In this document: piece by piece, positions 1 to 12,383 of the stretch
How the letters are laid out: every line of letters starts with the position of its first letter
How positions within the stretch are numbered: the first letter of the stretch is position 1
Source: Manis javanica
Taxonomy: Eukaryota > Chordata > Mammalia > Pholidota > Manidae
Assembly (NCBI RefSeq): GCF_040802235.1
Contig: NC_133166.1
Span: forward strand, 115,024,991 to 115,088,990
Direction of reading: 5' to 3'
Length of the DNA stretch: 64,000 bases
Position numbers and translations under genes: made by a program
The notes under the pieces: generated by a model
The model's input: the letters and a program-made list of their open reading frames with translations, nothing else
The model's database searches: none
What the model was told of the DNA's origin: nothing

Positions 1-1099
1 CTTCCAATTCTTGGCTATTGTAAATAGTGCTGCGATAAACATAGGGGTGCATCTGTCTTTCTCAAACTTGATTGCTGCGTTCTTAGAGTAAATTCCTAGG
101 AGTGGAATTCCTGGGTCAAATGGTAGGTCTGTTTTGAGCATTTTGATGAACCTCCATACTGCTTTCCACAATGGTTGAACTAATTTACATTCCCACCAGC
201 AGCGTAGGAGGGTTCCCCTTTCTCCACAGCCTCGCCAATATTTGTTGTTGTTTGTCTTTTAGATGACAGCTATCCTTACTGGTGTGAGGTAATACCTCAT
301 TGTAGTTTTAATTTGCATTTCTCTGATAATTAGCAATGTGGAGCATCTTTTCATGTGTCTGTTGGCCATCTGTATTTCTTTTTTAGAGAACTGTCTGTTC
401 AGTTCCTCTGCTCATTTTTTAATTGGGTTATTTGTTTTTTGTTTGTTGAGGCGTGTGAGCTCTTTATATATTCTGGACGTCAAGCCTTTATCAGATCTGT
501 CATTTTCAAATATATTCTCCCATACTGTAGGGTTCCTTTTTGTTCTATTGATGGTGTCTTTCGCTGTACAGAAGCTTTTCAGCTTAATGTAGTCCCACTT
601 GCTCATTTTTGCTGTTGTTTTCCTTGCCCGGGGAGATATGTTCAAGAAGAGGTCACTCATGTTTATGTCTAAGAAGTTTTTGCCTATGTTTTTTTCCAAG
701 AGTTTACTGGTTTCATGACTTACATTCAGGTCTTCGATCCATTTTGAGTTTACCTTTGTATATGGGGTTAGACAATGGTCCAGTTTCATTCTCCTACATG
801 TAGCTGTCCAGTTTTGCCAGCACCATCTGTTGAAGAGACTGTCATTTTGCCATTGTATGTCCATGGCTCCTTTACCAAATATTAATTGACCATATATGTT
901 TGGGTTAATTTCTGGAGTCTCTAATCTGTTCCACTGGTCTGTGGCTCTGTTCTTGTGCCAGTACCAAATTGTCTTGATTACTAAGGCTTTGTAGTAGAGC
1001 TTGAAGTTGGGGAGTGAGATCCCCCCTACTTTATTCTTCTTTTTCAGGATTGCTTTGGCTATTCGGGGGTCTTTGGCATTTCCATATGAATTTTTGAAT
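1..1099 (-). mobile_element. L1 LINE fragment, ORF2 C-terminal part
   Basis: The minus strand translates in pieces to the C-terminal part of L1 ORF2, for example the segments [13 protein letters not shown] and [17 protein letters not shown]. The same region recurs in the L1 copies at about 10300 (minus) and 33550-34150 (plus). The 5' truncation lies near 1099 and the 3' end is cut off by the window edge. Several stops make it non-functional. It lies in an intron of TOP6BL in the sense orientation. Confidence 0.9.
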
Positions 1100-2487
1100 T
1101 ACCAAATAATTACATTTTTAGACCAAAAAAACCTCAGCAACTTACAAACTCCCAATTCCCAACTTAACAAACTCATTCAATTCCCACTTAAAAAGCTCAT
1201 GAAAATTAAAGAATGGCATTATTTTTGAAGAAACCAATTAGGGATCCTGTTTAATTCATATCAGAAACAGAAATATATACCATGTACTACAAACAATGAC
1301 ACTGGTGACTCCCAAAGGAGAGGAGAAAGAGGAAGCAGGAAAGCTTCCTGGCACATGTGACCAACCCTACTCCATTCCTCTTTGAGCGTCACTGTTGTGA
1401 GCCACTGTTGCTGTCAGTGTGTCACTCCTTTCAGATATGCTGTTGGTATAGAAAAAGTTAAAACTCAGAAAGATGACTATGAGAACTGCTGGTATAAGGT
1501 CTTGGTAAATGGGGGGACTATCTCTGATAAAGTAACCAGAGGCAGCACTCATGTGAGATGATGGGCAAATACACCATCAAACCACAGGCTAGCATTGATG
1601 ATTCTGATGCAACAGGCACAGGAAGACAAAGTACATTTATAGGGCACCTGGAGAACATACTTCCTAAGTAATCTTTCTTTTTTCAGCATTTTTCTACTCT
1701 CCCCTGGATAGCCTGTTCAAAAGTACTATGGTGAAGAAGCCAAAGGCCAGCTGGCTTTTTTCAGGGTTGCATTAAAAATGCAAGCCAAAAGAACATTTTC
1801 TACCACATGCCATGATGCTTTCCTAGAAGGGAAGGTGATATGTGGTTGCTCAAAAGGAGTCTGGAACTGCAGTCAGGAGAACACAGATTTTAGGTTAATT
1901 CTGCCACCAACTAGCAGTGACCAAGACACTTCATTTTTCTCACCTCATTAGAAAAAATGGCTTTATACCACCTGTTCTCACAGATAAGCTGTGCAGATAA
2001 ACTGGGATAGTATATATATGAAGTGTTTTGAAATGTACCTTGCAATCTTCAAGTGGAAACTATTGCTATTGCTCTTATGGTATCTTCTGGATTACTATTT
2101 TCTACAGTTTGGTCCTAAGAATAGCCTCAAGAAGTAAGTTAGATCCCCTCTGAAAGCAGACATTTAATTAAAAAGCTACAAGTTTGCTCTAAAACTGCTC
2201 ATACCACCAAATGCCTTTAACATTGTGACAAAATAAGTTAATCATAGAAAAGTTACCATGACAAGGTGGGCAGAAAGCCAAATAAGTGATTTTTTAAAGA
2301 CACATGAAACAGACTGTAGTTCTGCACAATCTGCTTCCTAAAAAGAGCTCTAGAGAAAGCTTTCAAGGATATGAGGGGAAAAAGATGAAATTACTACATC
2401 TATATCCATATATCTGTATCTACCTAATCTCACAATGCGTCCTCTTCAAAGTCCTAAACTACCAGATAAGTAAGGAAATTAAAAAAT
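1100..2487. other. TOP6BL intron, no recognised element
   Basis: AT-rich intronic sequence downstream of the last TOP6BL exon seen in the window. I found no exon-like open segment with good splice borders and no repeat family I can name. Short open frames here have no recognisable protein similarity. Confidence 0.5.
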
Positions 2488-3245
2488 ACACTTACTCTGT
2501 ATGGCCCCGGAAGATGACTGGTTAGCCAGAGACGGGTAAGATTCCTCAAGGGAGGAACAACCTAAGACAGGCACAGTCGCAGGGGGGCCATCAGGTGAGA
2601 AATTGGGGATCAACAGAGGTGAGGCTCAGAACCTCACCCCCCCTGTTTTGAGAGAAATCTTCTGCATCCATGGATGTTTTATTGCCCTTGTCTAGCTTGG
2701 ATTAACACATAGTCTACAGGCACACACCTGATCATCTACAATTGCTCTCTTACAACACTAAACTATGTTTTCTACCTTTATCTTGCATCTACCTACCACT
2801 TCAGCATTTTATTTTTAAAAAATTATAATAATAAAGGGAGAAATGTGGGATTCACATATAAATCAAGTATAAAAATCAAATGAATATTCATATTTGACCT
2901 GATTGTTTATAGTTCATAATGCGTGATCAAAACCGAAAGTTTCTGTGATGAATGCCCTTGTACTGTTCACCATGTAAGAACTTATTCACTATGTAAGAAT
3001 TCGTTCACCATGTAAGAACTTGTTCGTTATGCTTCAGAAGATTGGAGACTGATGAGAATTAGGCTGAGGGTGGATTAATGATTGTGCATTGAGCATTGAC
3101 TCCCCTATACAGAATTTTATTGTTGTTAACAACCATTTGATCAATAAATATGAGAGATGCCCTCTTAAAAAAAAAAAAACCCCAGTAGTGAAAGATGTTC
3201 TATTAAAGTAAGATTGAAGCCAGAAAAAAAAAAAAAACACTTACT
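2488..3245 (+). mobile_element. Poly(A)-tailed retroposon with flanking duplication and two A-tails
   Basis: A 9-bp direct repeat, ACACTTACT, lies at 2488-2496 and 3237-3245, each copy preceded by A-rich sequence, and marks the target-site duplication. The body ends with an AATAAA signal at 3143-3148 and a pure A run at 3167-3179. A 44-bp non-repetitive segment follows (3180-3223), then a second A run (3224-3237). Two tails separated by unique sequence are the usual mark of a 3' transduction. No coding frame is seen. I do not recognise the family name; it behaves as a non-autonomous element mobilised by L1 machinery. Confidence 0.7.
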
Positions 3246-4311
3246 ACGTTTACTAATGCAGTGATGGACTTCTATTTGATCCAGTACTGAGTACAACTAC
3301 CTGAGATCTGTAGGCCTTTGGAGTCAAGCTAAACAGATGTATAAACTATCACAATACTACAAGAATGAAAGGTAACACTGGTTTCTGAGGAATCTCAGCT
3401 CTTAAGATTTGTTCAATGGGATTCAGAACATGGTATCAGACCATATGTCATCCTAGGGAAGACTAAATATGGTGCTCCCTCCCTCCAGCAAACCTGCTGG
3501 GAAGTTAGCAGATCATAAGCATTAAGAGGGTCTTCAGACTTGGAAGGGACTTAGATATCACCTAGTCTAACAATGTCATGTTAAATATATGGAAAGGGAG
3601 GATCAAATGACTTATGTGACTAGCTTGATATAAAAATCACTGAAGAATTTGGTGGCAGAACTAAAACTAAACCCAAGGCTTTTGATTCTACCCTGAGGTC
3701 CTTTCCACAACACTAAGCTGCTTCTCTTACCAGCCTCTGTCCATGTGAACAAAGGCCAGATAACAACCCTAGGCATTCTCACCTTTGGTTTCCTTGCTAG
3801 AAGCCTCACTAATCTGTGTCTCATCTAAGTTCCCAATCCAGGGCCTAAATGAATAAAACGTGGGCACCAGAAACCACCAGCTCCTCAAACAGAGTTGTAA
3901 GCCAGACCCAGGAGAGCAATGCTTCTCTCCTGAAGAATATACACATATTGGGAAGCTAGGAGAGGTATGGAAGGCAGACAACAGGAAGATTCCCACAGCT
4001 GACAATGGTTTGTTTAACAATTAGTTGGCACCAGTCGTCGTGAGCTCTTCTAATCTGTCTCATTTCCTTTATGACTCAGTGGGAGCAGGGCCACACCAGA
4101 TAGTACTGGAATGCTTGGGGAGTAGAGCCCCAAGAAAAAGACACTGGCTCACAAAGAACACAGAAACGTATCAGGAACATCAAAATGGAAGCTCATGAAA
4201 CTTTTCCCAGATGTTTATAAGCTCTACTTCTTGCCCTCAAAGTTTAGGAGGGCATTAAGAAACACTTAAATTTACGTTCCAGGGTTTACTGGATTAAAAT
4301 ACATAGGCTAT
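3246..4311. other. TOP6BL intron, nothing recognised
   Basis: Intronic sequence without a recognisable exon or repeat. Open frames on the minus strand at 3612-4020 overlap in different frames, lack splice borders and resemble no TOP6BL segment. Confidence 0.45.
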
Positions 4312-4505
4312 CTCAGTAGCTTTACTCAATTTAAGAATCACCTGAGAATCTTGTTAAAAAACAAGATTCTTGAGCAGTCCCAGATTTTTGAATTATAGTT
4401 AATGAGTTCATCCTTGGCCCAGGAAGTTGAGCATTTTCAAGTAACTCCAGGGGATTCTGATGCATGTGTTCCATGGACCACAAAACAGGGAAATCATTGC
4501 TTTAC
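4312..4505 (+). repeat. MER5-like hAT DNA transposon remnant
   Basis: The segment with AAGAATCACCTGAGAATCTT, then a pyrimidine-poor middle and GGGGATTCTGATGCATGTG, follows the layout of the non-autonomous MER5/Charlie elements. It is diverged and its ends are approximate. Confidence 0.5.
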
Positions 4506-4744
4506 CTTTAACAGAAAACTGTTCTGGTAACAGGTTATCACCCATGTACTAGAAAAATGCTAAAGGCTGCCCCTTGGATGCCTGCACAAGGACAGCTTCT
4601 CCCTTGCCAGAGGTCTGTAGAGCAATCACAGAAAACCATCCATACCAATATACTCCCACAGCAACTCATGTTGTATTTGAGATGTTGCATCAAGGCTAAA
4701 CAAGGCCAATAACATTTCTTGATTCCACCCGGACAGGCAGTACA

Positions 4745-4920
4745 GCAGAGAACAGTTCTCAGACCTGAAAAGCTTTAAAAACATACTGATACCTGAGCCC
4801 CTCAGTCCAAGGAAATCTGAATCTCTGGGGAGTGAGGGTGGGCATTTTTTTAGAAGCTCCCCAAGTAATACATTGTACATTTGAGATCGAGAGCCACCCA
4901 CCTAGGGTAATAAACTCTGT
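4745..4920 (+). repeat. MER5-like hAT DNA transposon remnant
   Basis: Contains GAATCTCTGGGG, a G-rich middle, then AAGCTCCCCAAGTAAT and a terminal GAGAGCCACC, in the order typical of MER5A. A second MER5-like copy lies about 300 bp to the left. Ends are approximate. Confidence 0.55.
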
Positions 4921-5181
4921 AGGGACCATTATAGAAAGTGTCTGCTGATATCTGGCCATTCAGTTCTGGGAATATCATCATTTAAGTGATGTTCCAAGAT
5001 ACAGATCTTTTCCATAGAGCATATAATTTGTTTAACTTATTTAAGCAAGATTTTTCAGTGAAATTCATTATTCTACAGAAATACATCTAATTTAAACATA
5101 TGCATCGCATGAAGTCTTCCTTTCTTATTCTCCTAAAATTTAAGCACACCAAATCTGGCAGTCCCAGTCTCCTGTACCTAC

Positions 5182-5328
5182 CCCAGAGTTCCATTTGCTG
5201 GACTGGAAATTGGCTGTGGAAATCCACAAAAAGAAAAAGCAGCAGAGTTTGTCCCTCCGGGTCCATATTCTGAAACTGATCCTCCTCACTGGATGCCACC
5301 TGATAACTCACATCTGGAAGCACCAAAT
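5182..5328 (-). CDS. TOP6BL: TOP6BL coding exon (tenth in window)
   Basis: TOP6BL (C11orf80) is the TopoVIB-like subunit that joins SPO11 to make the DNA breaks starting meiotic recombination. This 147-bp exon is bordered by a good acceptor (TTGTTCTCTAG) and the donor GTAGGTACAG. It reads LVLPDVSYQVASSEEDQ, then a hydrophobic run TLLLFLFVDFHSQFPVQQ and MELWG. As I recall it, this closely matches the mammalian protein. It enters with two bases completing a codon and leaves with one base, matching the exon at 7196-7346. No exon for the following C-terminal part is visible between here and the left edge, so the gene continues outside the window. Confidence 0.93.
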
Positions 5329-5674
5329 CTAGAGAACAAGATATTACACAGTATTCTAAGGTAAGTAAAGCCCTAAAAAATGTTGTCAACAAAGAACCTG
5401 AACTTCAAGGAAGGATCTGTGATAGATCTAAATTCGAACATTCCCTTCTCCTCTTAAATCTGTTTTTCTATCCACATGATGGAAGCAAATAATAGTGACT
5501 CACAGGAAGAACATCAAAATTACAAATGGGTGTGCAAAACGCAACCCTAACAGTGCTACTGAGAATTTACTAGGAAGAACTATACAATATATTCATTCAT
5601 TCGTCATTTAACTCCTAAGGTAGGCATAGCTAGTAGGAGGCAGAGGTCAGAGTCAAACCTGCATAGTGGGAAGA

Positions 5675-5905
5675 TAACAGCCAACTAGTACTGAGTGCTT
5701 ACTATATGCTACCTACTAAATTAAATTCTTTGAATGTATTATCTCAACATTCAGACTTCACAACAGTATGGCATAGGACCTATTCTTATTCCCTTTTACA
5801 GACTAGGAAAGAGGCACAGATAGGTTAAGTACATTGCCATAATGCGAGAGTAAGTGGTGGAACTGTTTTGACTGACTCCAAAATCTGTGCTCTTAACAAT
5901 AGCAG
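5675..5905 (-). repeat. MIR SINE
   Basis: Shows CTGAGTGCTTACTATATGC, a central TTCCCTTTTACAGACTAGGA and GGCACAGATAGGTTAAGTA in the order of a reverse-strand MIR. Old and diverged. Confidence 0.75.
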
Positions 5906-7195
5906 TATGTGATATTTGTATTCCCAAGGTATCTGATGCCCTACAGTCACTTTCTAGCATGTTGATCCTTTTGAATACAATTATGACAGTCCTAAATTCC
6001 ATCTAAATCGATATAGAGAACCTGTGCGAATCCTGGCTCTGTCCTTTAGAGTAATGCAGGAGGGGGTATTTTTTACAATATTCATTTCCAAAGTTAACTG
6101 TGCAAGTTCAGGCACCATGAATTGGCATAGAAGGAAAGAAATCAACAAAGCATAAAAATAAAAATGAAAAGAGATATAAAGAAGCTCTAGAGATTCAAAA
6201 ATCCTGATAGCATTACATTCTATCTGTTAAGACCAAACATTCTTTCCACACAAAACCATTTACCTCCAGACACCCTGTCCAAGGATACCCTTCATTCCAC
6301 CCTCTGGAATACCACCTCCTCAAGAAAAGAGCCTTACCTTAAGGCTTTCTTTCTAGACGAAAGATTCTGTCATTCCCCTGAGATATCTCCCCATCCCAGG
6401 AGGCTTCAATCTTCTCAGACCAGTCACAATTCTAGAATACCTCTTACCTACGTGTCATCTTCCTCAGGATCCAGTCGCCCAGCTATCTTCTAAATTTCAA
6501 AGGATTCTAGCTAACAAGTCAAGCTCCTGACTGTAAATCTCCTAGACACCAGCTCATGGTTGCATATTCCTATTTCCCAGTTTTATTTGTTGGTACAGTT
6601 TTTAAGTCTCCTACTTTCAGCATGATTCACCCAAAATTAATGTGGTTGGGCTCTACATGAGTATTATAGCCAGCTTCCTAAGTTTATACTACATGGCTTA
6701 TACTCCTGCCTTGCATCTATGTGGTGTTTTAATTTTTCTAAGTAATTTTAAGTGGATTTTCTCATTTAGTTAGGAAATGTTTTCCTTCCTCAATAGTTCA
6801 AAGATGTCATTGCTCCTTTACTAACCTTTCTAAAACCGGAGTTGACAGATTAAGGCAAAACAGAAGCCTTTGGAACAAGCCTTAGAAGATGAAGCTCCAG
6901 TGACTACTTTGACAAGAGGACCAGGAACATAGGAGGCAGGAGAGGAAGTAAGAAGATAACCACTATCAACAAGCAATGCCAAAATGGTTAAGCTCTGCTG
7001 GGGCTTTGCCTGTTGATACCTGTTAACGTCACTTCACATGCACTCTCAAATAGCCAGACCCCCACTTGCACCCCCTAACTTAAGCCAGCAGATCATAGGG
7101 TTCTATCTTCACATACACCAGCTATTTACATTTCCTTGCATTTCTCTAATCTTCTCCAGATTTCTTTATTCCTGTGTGAAGTAAGGGCATTATAC
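5906..7195. other. TOP6BL intron, nothing recognised
   Basis: Intron between the exons at 7196-7346 and 5182-5328. I see no further exon with splice borders and no clear repeat. Confidence 0.5.
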
Positions 7196-7346
7196 CTTTA
7201 TCCAAATTGCGATCCAAACTGGGCATCATGCACAAGTGGTATTTCTTCCAGTCAATGAAGGAGGTATCTTTCAAGACAGTAGTAGCACTTGGCTGCTCCT
7301 GACTTGGCAGTATCAGAGGGAGACCTGAAGGTCCATATAGATATAT
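7196..7346 (-). CDS. TOP6BL: TOP6BL coding exon (ninth), after an AT-AC intron
   Basis: A 151-bp exon reading [18 protein letters not shown], then a run ending in [19 protein letters not shown]. It corresponds to the middle of the TopoVIB-like protein. The donor is AAAG followed by GTATAATG, and the exon leaves in phase 1 to join GAT (Asp) of the next exon. The 3' splice site is unusual. The conserved reading begins directly after GTAC, so the intron ends in AC rather than AG, with TTTTCTTTAGCAAC just upstream as a candidate branch region. This pairs with the ATATCCTTTT donor of the preceding exon as a U12-type intron. A U2-type alternative using TTTAG 11 bases upstream would add residues QLY in frame, but it has no matching GT donor. 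Confidence 0.9.
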
Positions 7347-7961
7347 GTACAGTTGCTAAAGAAAACTGCCAAATTTTAGTTTTTTATGACTATGTATTAA
7401 TTTGAATAAAACAAACACAACACTGACCTGGTTCACACTCCCAGAAATAAACTAGTGTGCTAGGTGATTACATATTAAGCCTTCTCCACACTGAAGATAG
7501 GTGTGAGGCACCAGAGAGAGATCCACTAGAATCCCCAGAAATTTATTCTGGTTTTAATGAGTATGCACTACAGGTATAGTATTGGGACACTTAGCTTATT
7601 TATTCATCCTATTGACTCAATCAGAGGTTTGAGTGGTACTACAGGCTAAACACCGTACTAAGTTTTGGGGATACAAAGATGAATATCCAGATTTATTACC
7701 TACCTCCAAGTTGTCATATTTATAGTCTGGGAGACATATATAAAAACCAGTAAACTATAATACAATGTGATACATACTAGAATAGAGGTATATATATACA
7801 AAGGAATATTTTTCAGCAAGTATTTGAGTATATTCAGGTTGAAAAGGAAACTCCTCACCTTCTCCAGTCGTATTCTCTAACCGAGACAAAGGAAGGTAGG
7901 CTCCGGAAATGGCTTCCTTCTCTTGACTTCCCATTTCCATTCTCACCCTCCCTTTCACCCA
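7347..7961. other. TOP6BL U12-type intron, 3' part without named elements
   Basis: This is the 3' end of the long AT-AC intron that runs from 16943 down to 7347. No exon or repeat is recognised in this stretch. Confidence 0.45.
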
Positions 7962-8173
7962 GGGTTTCTCAGCCTTGGCACTACTGACACTTTGGGCCAG
8001 ATCCTTCTTTCTGGTGGGGGCCATCCTGTGCATTGCAGGATATTTAAAAGCATCCTTGGCCTTTAGCCACTAGATGCCTGTAGTACCCCTCCCTCCAATC
8101 ATGACGATCAGAAATGTCCAAAGACATTGCCAAATATCCTGAGGGTATCCTTGACCCAGTTAAGAATCACTGC
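7962..8173 (-). repeat. MER20-like hAT DNA transposon
   Basis: Begins CAGGGTTTCTCAGCCTTGG, contains CCATCCTGTGCATTGCAGGA and CACTAGATGCCTGTAGTA, and ends GTTAAGAATCACTG. This is the layout of MER20 read in reverse, with both terminal inverted repeats recognisable. Confidence 0.8.
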
Positions 8174-8489
8174 CTAGCATTTTCTTGTTCCCTGAACCAA
8201 GGCTAAAGAGGCCAGAAACGTTTTCCTTTATCTTTGCTTTCATCCTCTTTTTAATAGGGTAAACAAGAGGCATTAAGTGTGAAGATTAACATCCTTACCC
8301 AGTAAGCACTGGGGCATTTTGGAAAGTCACAACAGAATACAGGGAGGCAGTGCCTATAAATGAAGTTCTCCATCACAAATCCAGGAAGGCATTAACATGT
8401 GAGCTAAGGCCAGCACTTTCACTGTTTAGAGCCAGGATAGCGTTGAGATGCTGCAACCTCTGAATAAGAGTGGAATATCTAAAGTCATG

Positions 8490-8934
8490 ATGCATGTCTT
8501 TTAACTGGGTTGTTTAAACCATTTACATTTAATATTAATACTACTATCGGTGGTTTTAAATCGGCCATCTTACTGTGTTTTCCACTTATTCCTTGTATTT
8601 GGTTTCCTTTTTCTCTTTTCTATTGTTGGACTCTACTTTGGATTACATTACATAATTTTTTAAAATTCCATTTTGTTCCTTTTGGCTTATTATTTATAAC
8701 TCTTGTATTAAAGGGGATTGCTTTTGGTTCTATAGTATACAACTTTAACTTATTGCAGACTACCTCCATGTGATATGACAGCTCACACACATATAGTATA
8801 TATGTGTGTGAACATACAGTATAAGAATCTTGCACCAATATACTTCCATTTCTCTCCTACTGACCTTTGTGCTATTATCACATTTTTTACTTACACATGT
8901 TATAAATCTTAATATACTGTTGGTATTCATTTTA
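8490..8934 (+). mobile_element. Old L1M-like fragment, left part
   Basis: The stretch from AACCATTTACATTTAATA through ATACTTCCATTTCTCTCC matches the composition and word order of an old L1M 3' region. It continues after the younger L1 at 12110 and again after the insertion at 14071. The copy of the duplicated target at its right end is 8918-8934. Orientation is uncertain. Confidence 0.6.
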
Positions 8935-11900
8935 TTTCATTTTTGTATCATTAATGTACAATTACATGAGCAACATTATGGTTACTAGACTCCCCCTATT
9001 ATCAAGTCCCTACCACATACCCTATTACAGTCACTGTCCATCAGCGCAGTAAGATGCTATAGAGTCACTCCTTGTCTTCTCTGTATTATACTGCTTTCCC
9101 CATGCCCCCAACCCCACATTATGTGTGCTAATTGTAATGTCCCTTTTCCCCCCTTATCCCTCCCTTGCCACCCATCCTCCCCAGTCCCTTTCCCTTTGGT
9201 AACTGTTAGTCCATTCTTGGGTTCTGTGATTCTGCTGCTGTTTTGTTTCTTCAGTTTTTCCTTTGTTCTTATACTCCACAGATGAGTGAAATCATTTGGT
9301 ATTTGTCTTTCTCTGCCTGGCTTATTTCACTGAGCATAATACCCTCTAGCTCCATCCATGTTGTTGAAAATGGTAGGATTTCTTTTCTTCTTATGGCTGA
9401 ATAATATTCCATTGTGTATATGTACCACATCTTTATCCATTCATCTACTGATGGACATTTAGGTTGCTTCCATTTCTTGGCTATTGTAAATAGTGCTGCA
9501 ATAAACATAGGGGTGCATCTGTCTTTTTCAAACTGGGCTCCTGCATTCTTAGGGTAAATTCCTAGGAGTGGAATTCCTGAGTCAAATGGTATTTCTATTT
9601 TGAGTTTTTCGAGGCACCTCATACTGCTTTCCACAATGGCTGAACTAATTTACATTCCCACCAGCAGTGTAGGAGGGTTCCCCTTTCTCCACAACCTTGC
9701 CAACATTTATTGTTGTTCGTCTTTTGGATGGTGGTGATCCTTACTGGTGTGAGGTGATATCTCATTGTGGTTTTAATTTGCATTTCTCTGATGATTAGTG
9801 ACGTGGAGCATATTTTCATGTGCCTGTTGGCCATCTGAATTTCTTCTTTGGAGAACTGTATGTTCAGCTCCTCTGCCCATTTAATTGGATTATTTGCTTT
9901 TTGTTTGTTGAGGTGTGTGAGCTCTTTATATATTTCATATGTCAACCCTTATCAGATATGCCATTTATGAATATATTCTCCCATACTGTAGGATGCTTTT
10001 TTGTTCTACTGATGGTGTCCTTTGCTGTACAGAAGCTTTTCAACTTGATATAGTCCCACTTGTTCATTTTTGCTTTTGTTTCCCTTGCCTGGGGAGATAT
10101 GTTCATAAAGAAGTTGCTCATGTTTATGTCCAAGAGATTTTTGCCTATGTTTTTTTCTAAGAGTTTTATGGTTTCATGACTTACATTCAGGTCTTTGATC
10201 CATTTTGAGCTTACTTTTGTGTATGGGGTTAGATAGTAATCCAGTTGCATTCTCTTAACATGTAGCTGTCCAATTTTGCCAACACCAGCTGTTGAAGAGG
10301 CTGTCATTTCCCCACTGTATATCCATGGCTCCTTTACCGTATATTAATTGACCATATATGTTTGGGTTAATATCTGGACTCTCTATTCTGTTCCACTGGT
10401 CTATGGGTCTGTTCTTGTGCCAGTACCAAATTGTCTTGATTACTGTGGCTTTGTAGTAGAGCTTGAAGTTGGGAAGCAAGATCCCCCCTGCTTTATTCTT
10501 CCTTCTCATGATTGCTTTGGCTATTCGGGGTCTTTTGTGGTTCCATATGAATTTTAGAACTATTTGTTCCAGTTTGTTGAAGAATGCTGTTGGTATTTTA
10601 ATAGGGATTGCATTGAATCTGTAGATTGCTTTAGGCAGGATGACCATCTTGACAATATTTCTTCCTAGCCAAGAGCATGGGATGAGTTTCCATGTGTTAG
10701 TGTCCTCTTTAATTTCTCTTAAGAGTGTCTTGTAGTTTTCAGGGTATAGGTCTTTCACTTCCTTGGTTAGGTTTATTCCTAGGTATTTCATTCTTTTTGG
10801 TGCATTTGTGAATGGAATTGTTTTCCTGATTTCTCTTTCTGCTACTTCATCGTTAGTGTATAGGAATGCAACAGATTTCTGTGTAATAACTTTGTATCTT
10901 GCAACTTTGCTGAATTCAGATATTAGTTCTAGTAGTTTTGGAGTGGATTCTTTAGGGTTTTTTATTACAATATCATGTCATCTGCAGTGACAGTTTGGCT
11001 TCTTCCTTACCAATCTGGATGCCTTTTATTTCTTTGTTTTGTCTGATTTCTGTGGCTAAGATCTCCAGTACTATGTTGAATAAAAGTGGGCAGAGTGGTC
11101 ATCCTTGTCTTGTTCCTGATCTGAGGGGAAAAGCTTTCAGCTTCTCTCTGTTAAGTATGATGTTGGCTGTGGGTTTGTCATATATGACCTTTATTATGTT
11201 GAGGTACTTGCCTTCTATACCCATTTTGTTGAGAGTTTTTATAATGAATGGATGTTGAATTTTGTCCAATGATTTTTCAGCATCATTGGAGATGATCTTG
11301 TGGTTTTTGTCCTTCTTTTTGTTGATGTGGTGGATGATGCTGATGGATTTTCGAATGTTGTACCAACCGTGCATCCCTGAGATGAATCCCACTTGATCAT
11401 GGTGTATGATCCTCTTGATGTATTTTTGAATTTGGTTTGCTAATATTTTCTGGGGTATTTTTGCATCTATGTTCATCAGGGATATTGGTGTGTAATTTTC
11501 TTTTTTTGTGGTGTCTTTGCCTGGTTTTGGTATTAGAGTGATGTTGGCTTCATAGAATGAGTTTGGAAGTATTCCATCCTCTTCTATTTTTTTGGAAAAC
11601 TTTAAGGAGAATGGGTATTATGTCTTCTCTAAATATCTGATGAAATTCAGCGGTGTAGCCCTCTGGTCCGTGGGTTTTGTTCTTGGGTAGTTTTTTTGAT
11701 TACAGATTTAATTTCATTGCTGGTAATGGGTCTGTTTAGATTTTCTGTTTCTTCCTTGGTCAGTCTTGGAAGGTTGTATTTTTCTAGAAAGTTGTCCATT
11801 TCTTCTAGGTTATCCAGTTTGTTAGCATATAGATTTTTATAGTATTCTCTAATAATTCTTCGTATTTCTGTAGGGTCTGTCATGATGTTTCCATTCTCAT

Positions 11901-12109
11901 TTCTGATTCTGTTTATGTGTGTAGATTCTCTTTTTCTCTTAGTAAATCTGGCTAGGGTTTATCTATTTTATTTATTTTCTCAAAGAACCAGCTGTTGGTT
12001 TCATTGTTTTTGTCTATTGTTGTATTCATCTCAATTTTATTTATTTCTTGTCTGATCTTTATTATGTCCCTCCTCCTGCTGACTTTGGGCCTCATTTGTT
12101 TGTCTTTTT
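8935..12109 (-). mobile_element. 5'-truncated L1 LINE with 17-bp target duplication
   Basis: A 3.2-kb L1 read on the minus strand, flanked by identical 17-bp copies of TGTTGGTATTCATTTTA at 8918-8934 and 12110-12126. Conserved ORF2 pieces include [19 protein letters not shown] (reverse transcriptase), [19 protein letters not shown] and CPSVDEWIKMWYIYT near the C-terminus. Stops and frameshifts break the frame, so it is dead. The 5' end is lost within ORF2. It lies inside the TOP6BL AT-AC intron in the sense orientation. Confidence 0.93.
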
Positions 12110-12383
12110 TGTTGGTATTCATTTTAAACAATTGATTATTTTTAAGGATATTTTTTAAATAGGGTAAAAATATTTTTTATTTACCCAGAGAGTTATGACT
12201 TCCAATGCCCTTCTTTGTGCAGATATAGTCTGTCTGGTATCACTTCCCTTCTGCCTGAAACGTTTCTTTTAACATTTCATAGAATATTTGTGTGCTACTG
12301 ATGAAGTCTTTTTTATTCTGAAAAATTCTTTCTTTTGCCTTCATTTTTGAACAATATTTTCTCTCAGTAAAGAATCCCAGGTT
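12110..12383 (+). mobile_element. Old L1M-like fragment, middle part
   Basis: Continues the old element of 8490-8934. After the target copy, AACAATTGATTATTTTTAAG leads to TTCTGCCTGAAACGTTTC and GCCTTCATTTTTGAACAATA. It stops at CCCAGGTT, where the internally deleted L1 is inserted. Confidence 0.6.

Noticed and set aside
1367..1552. Minus-strand 61-codon frame with a hydrophobic middle
   Set aside because: No splice borders and no family recognised. It does not match the missing C-terminal part of TOP6BL.
7347..7357. TTTAG acceptor 11 bases upstream of the conserved reading at 7346
   Set aside because: It would add residues QLY in frame and has no GT donor partner. The AT-AC pairing fits both ends and the known protein order better.
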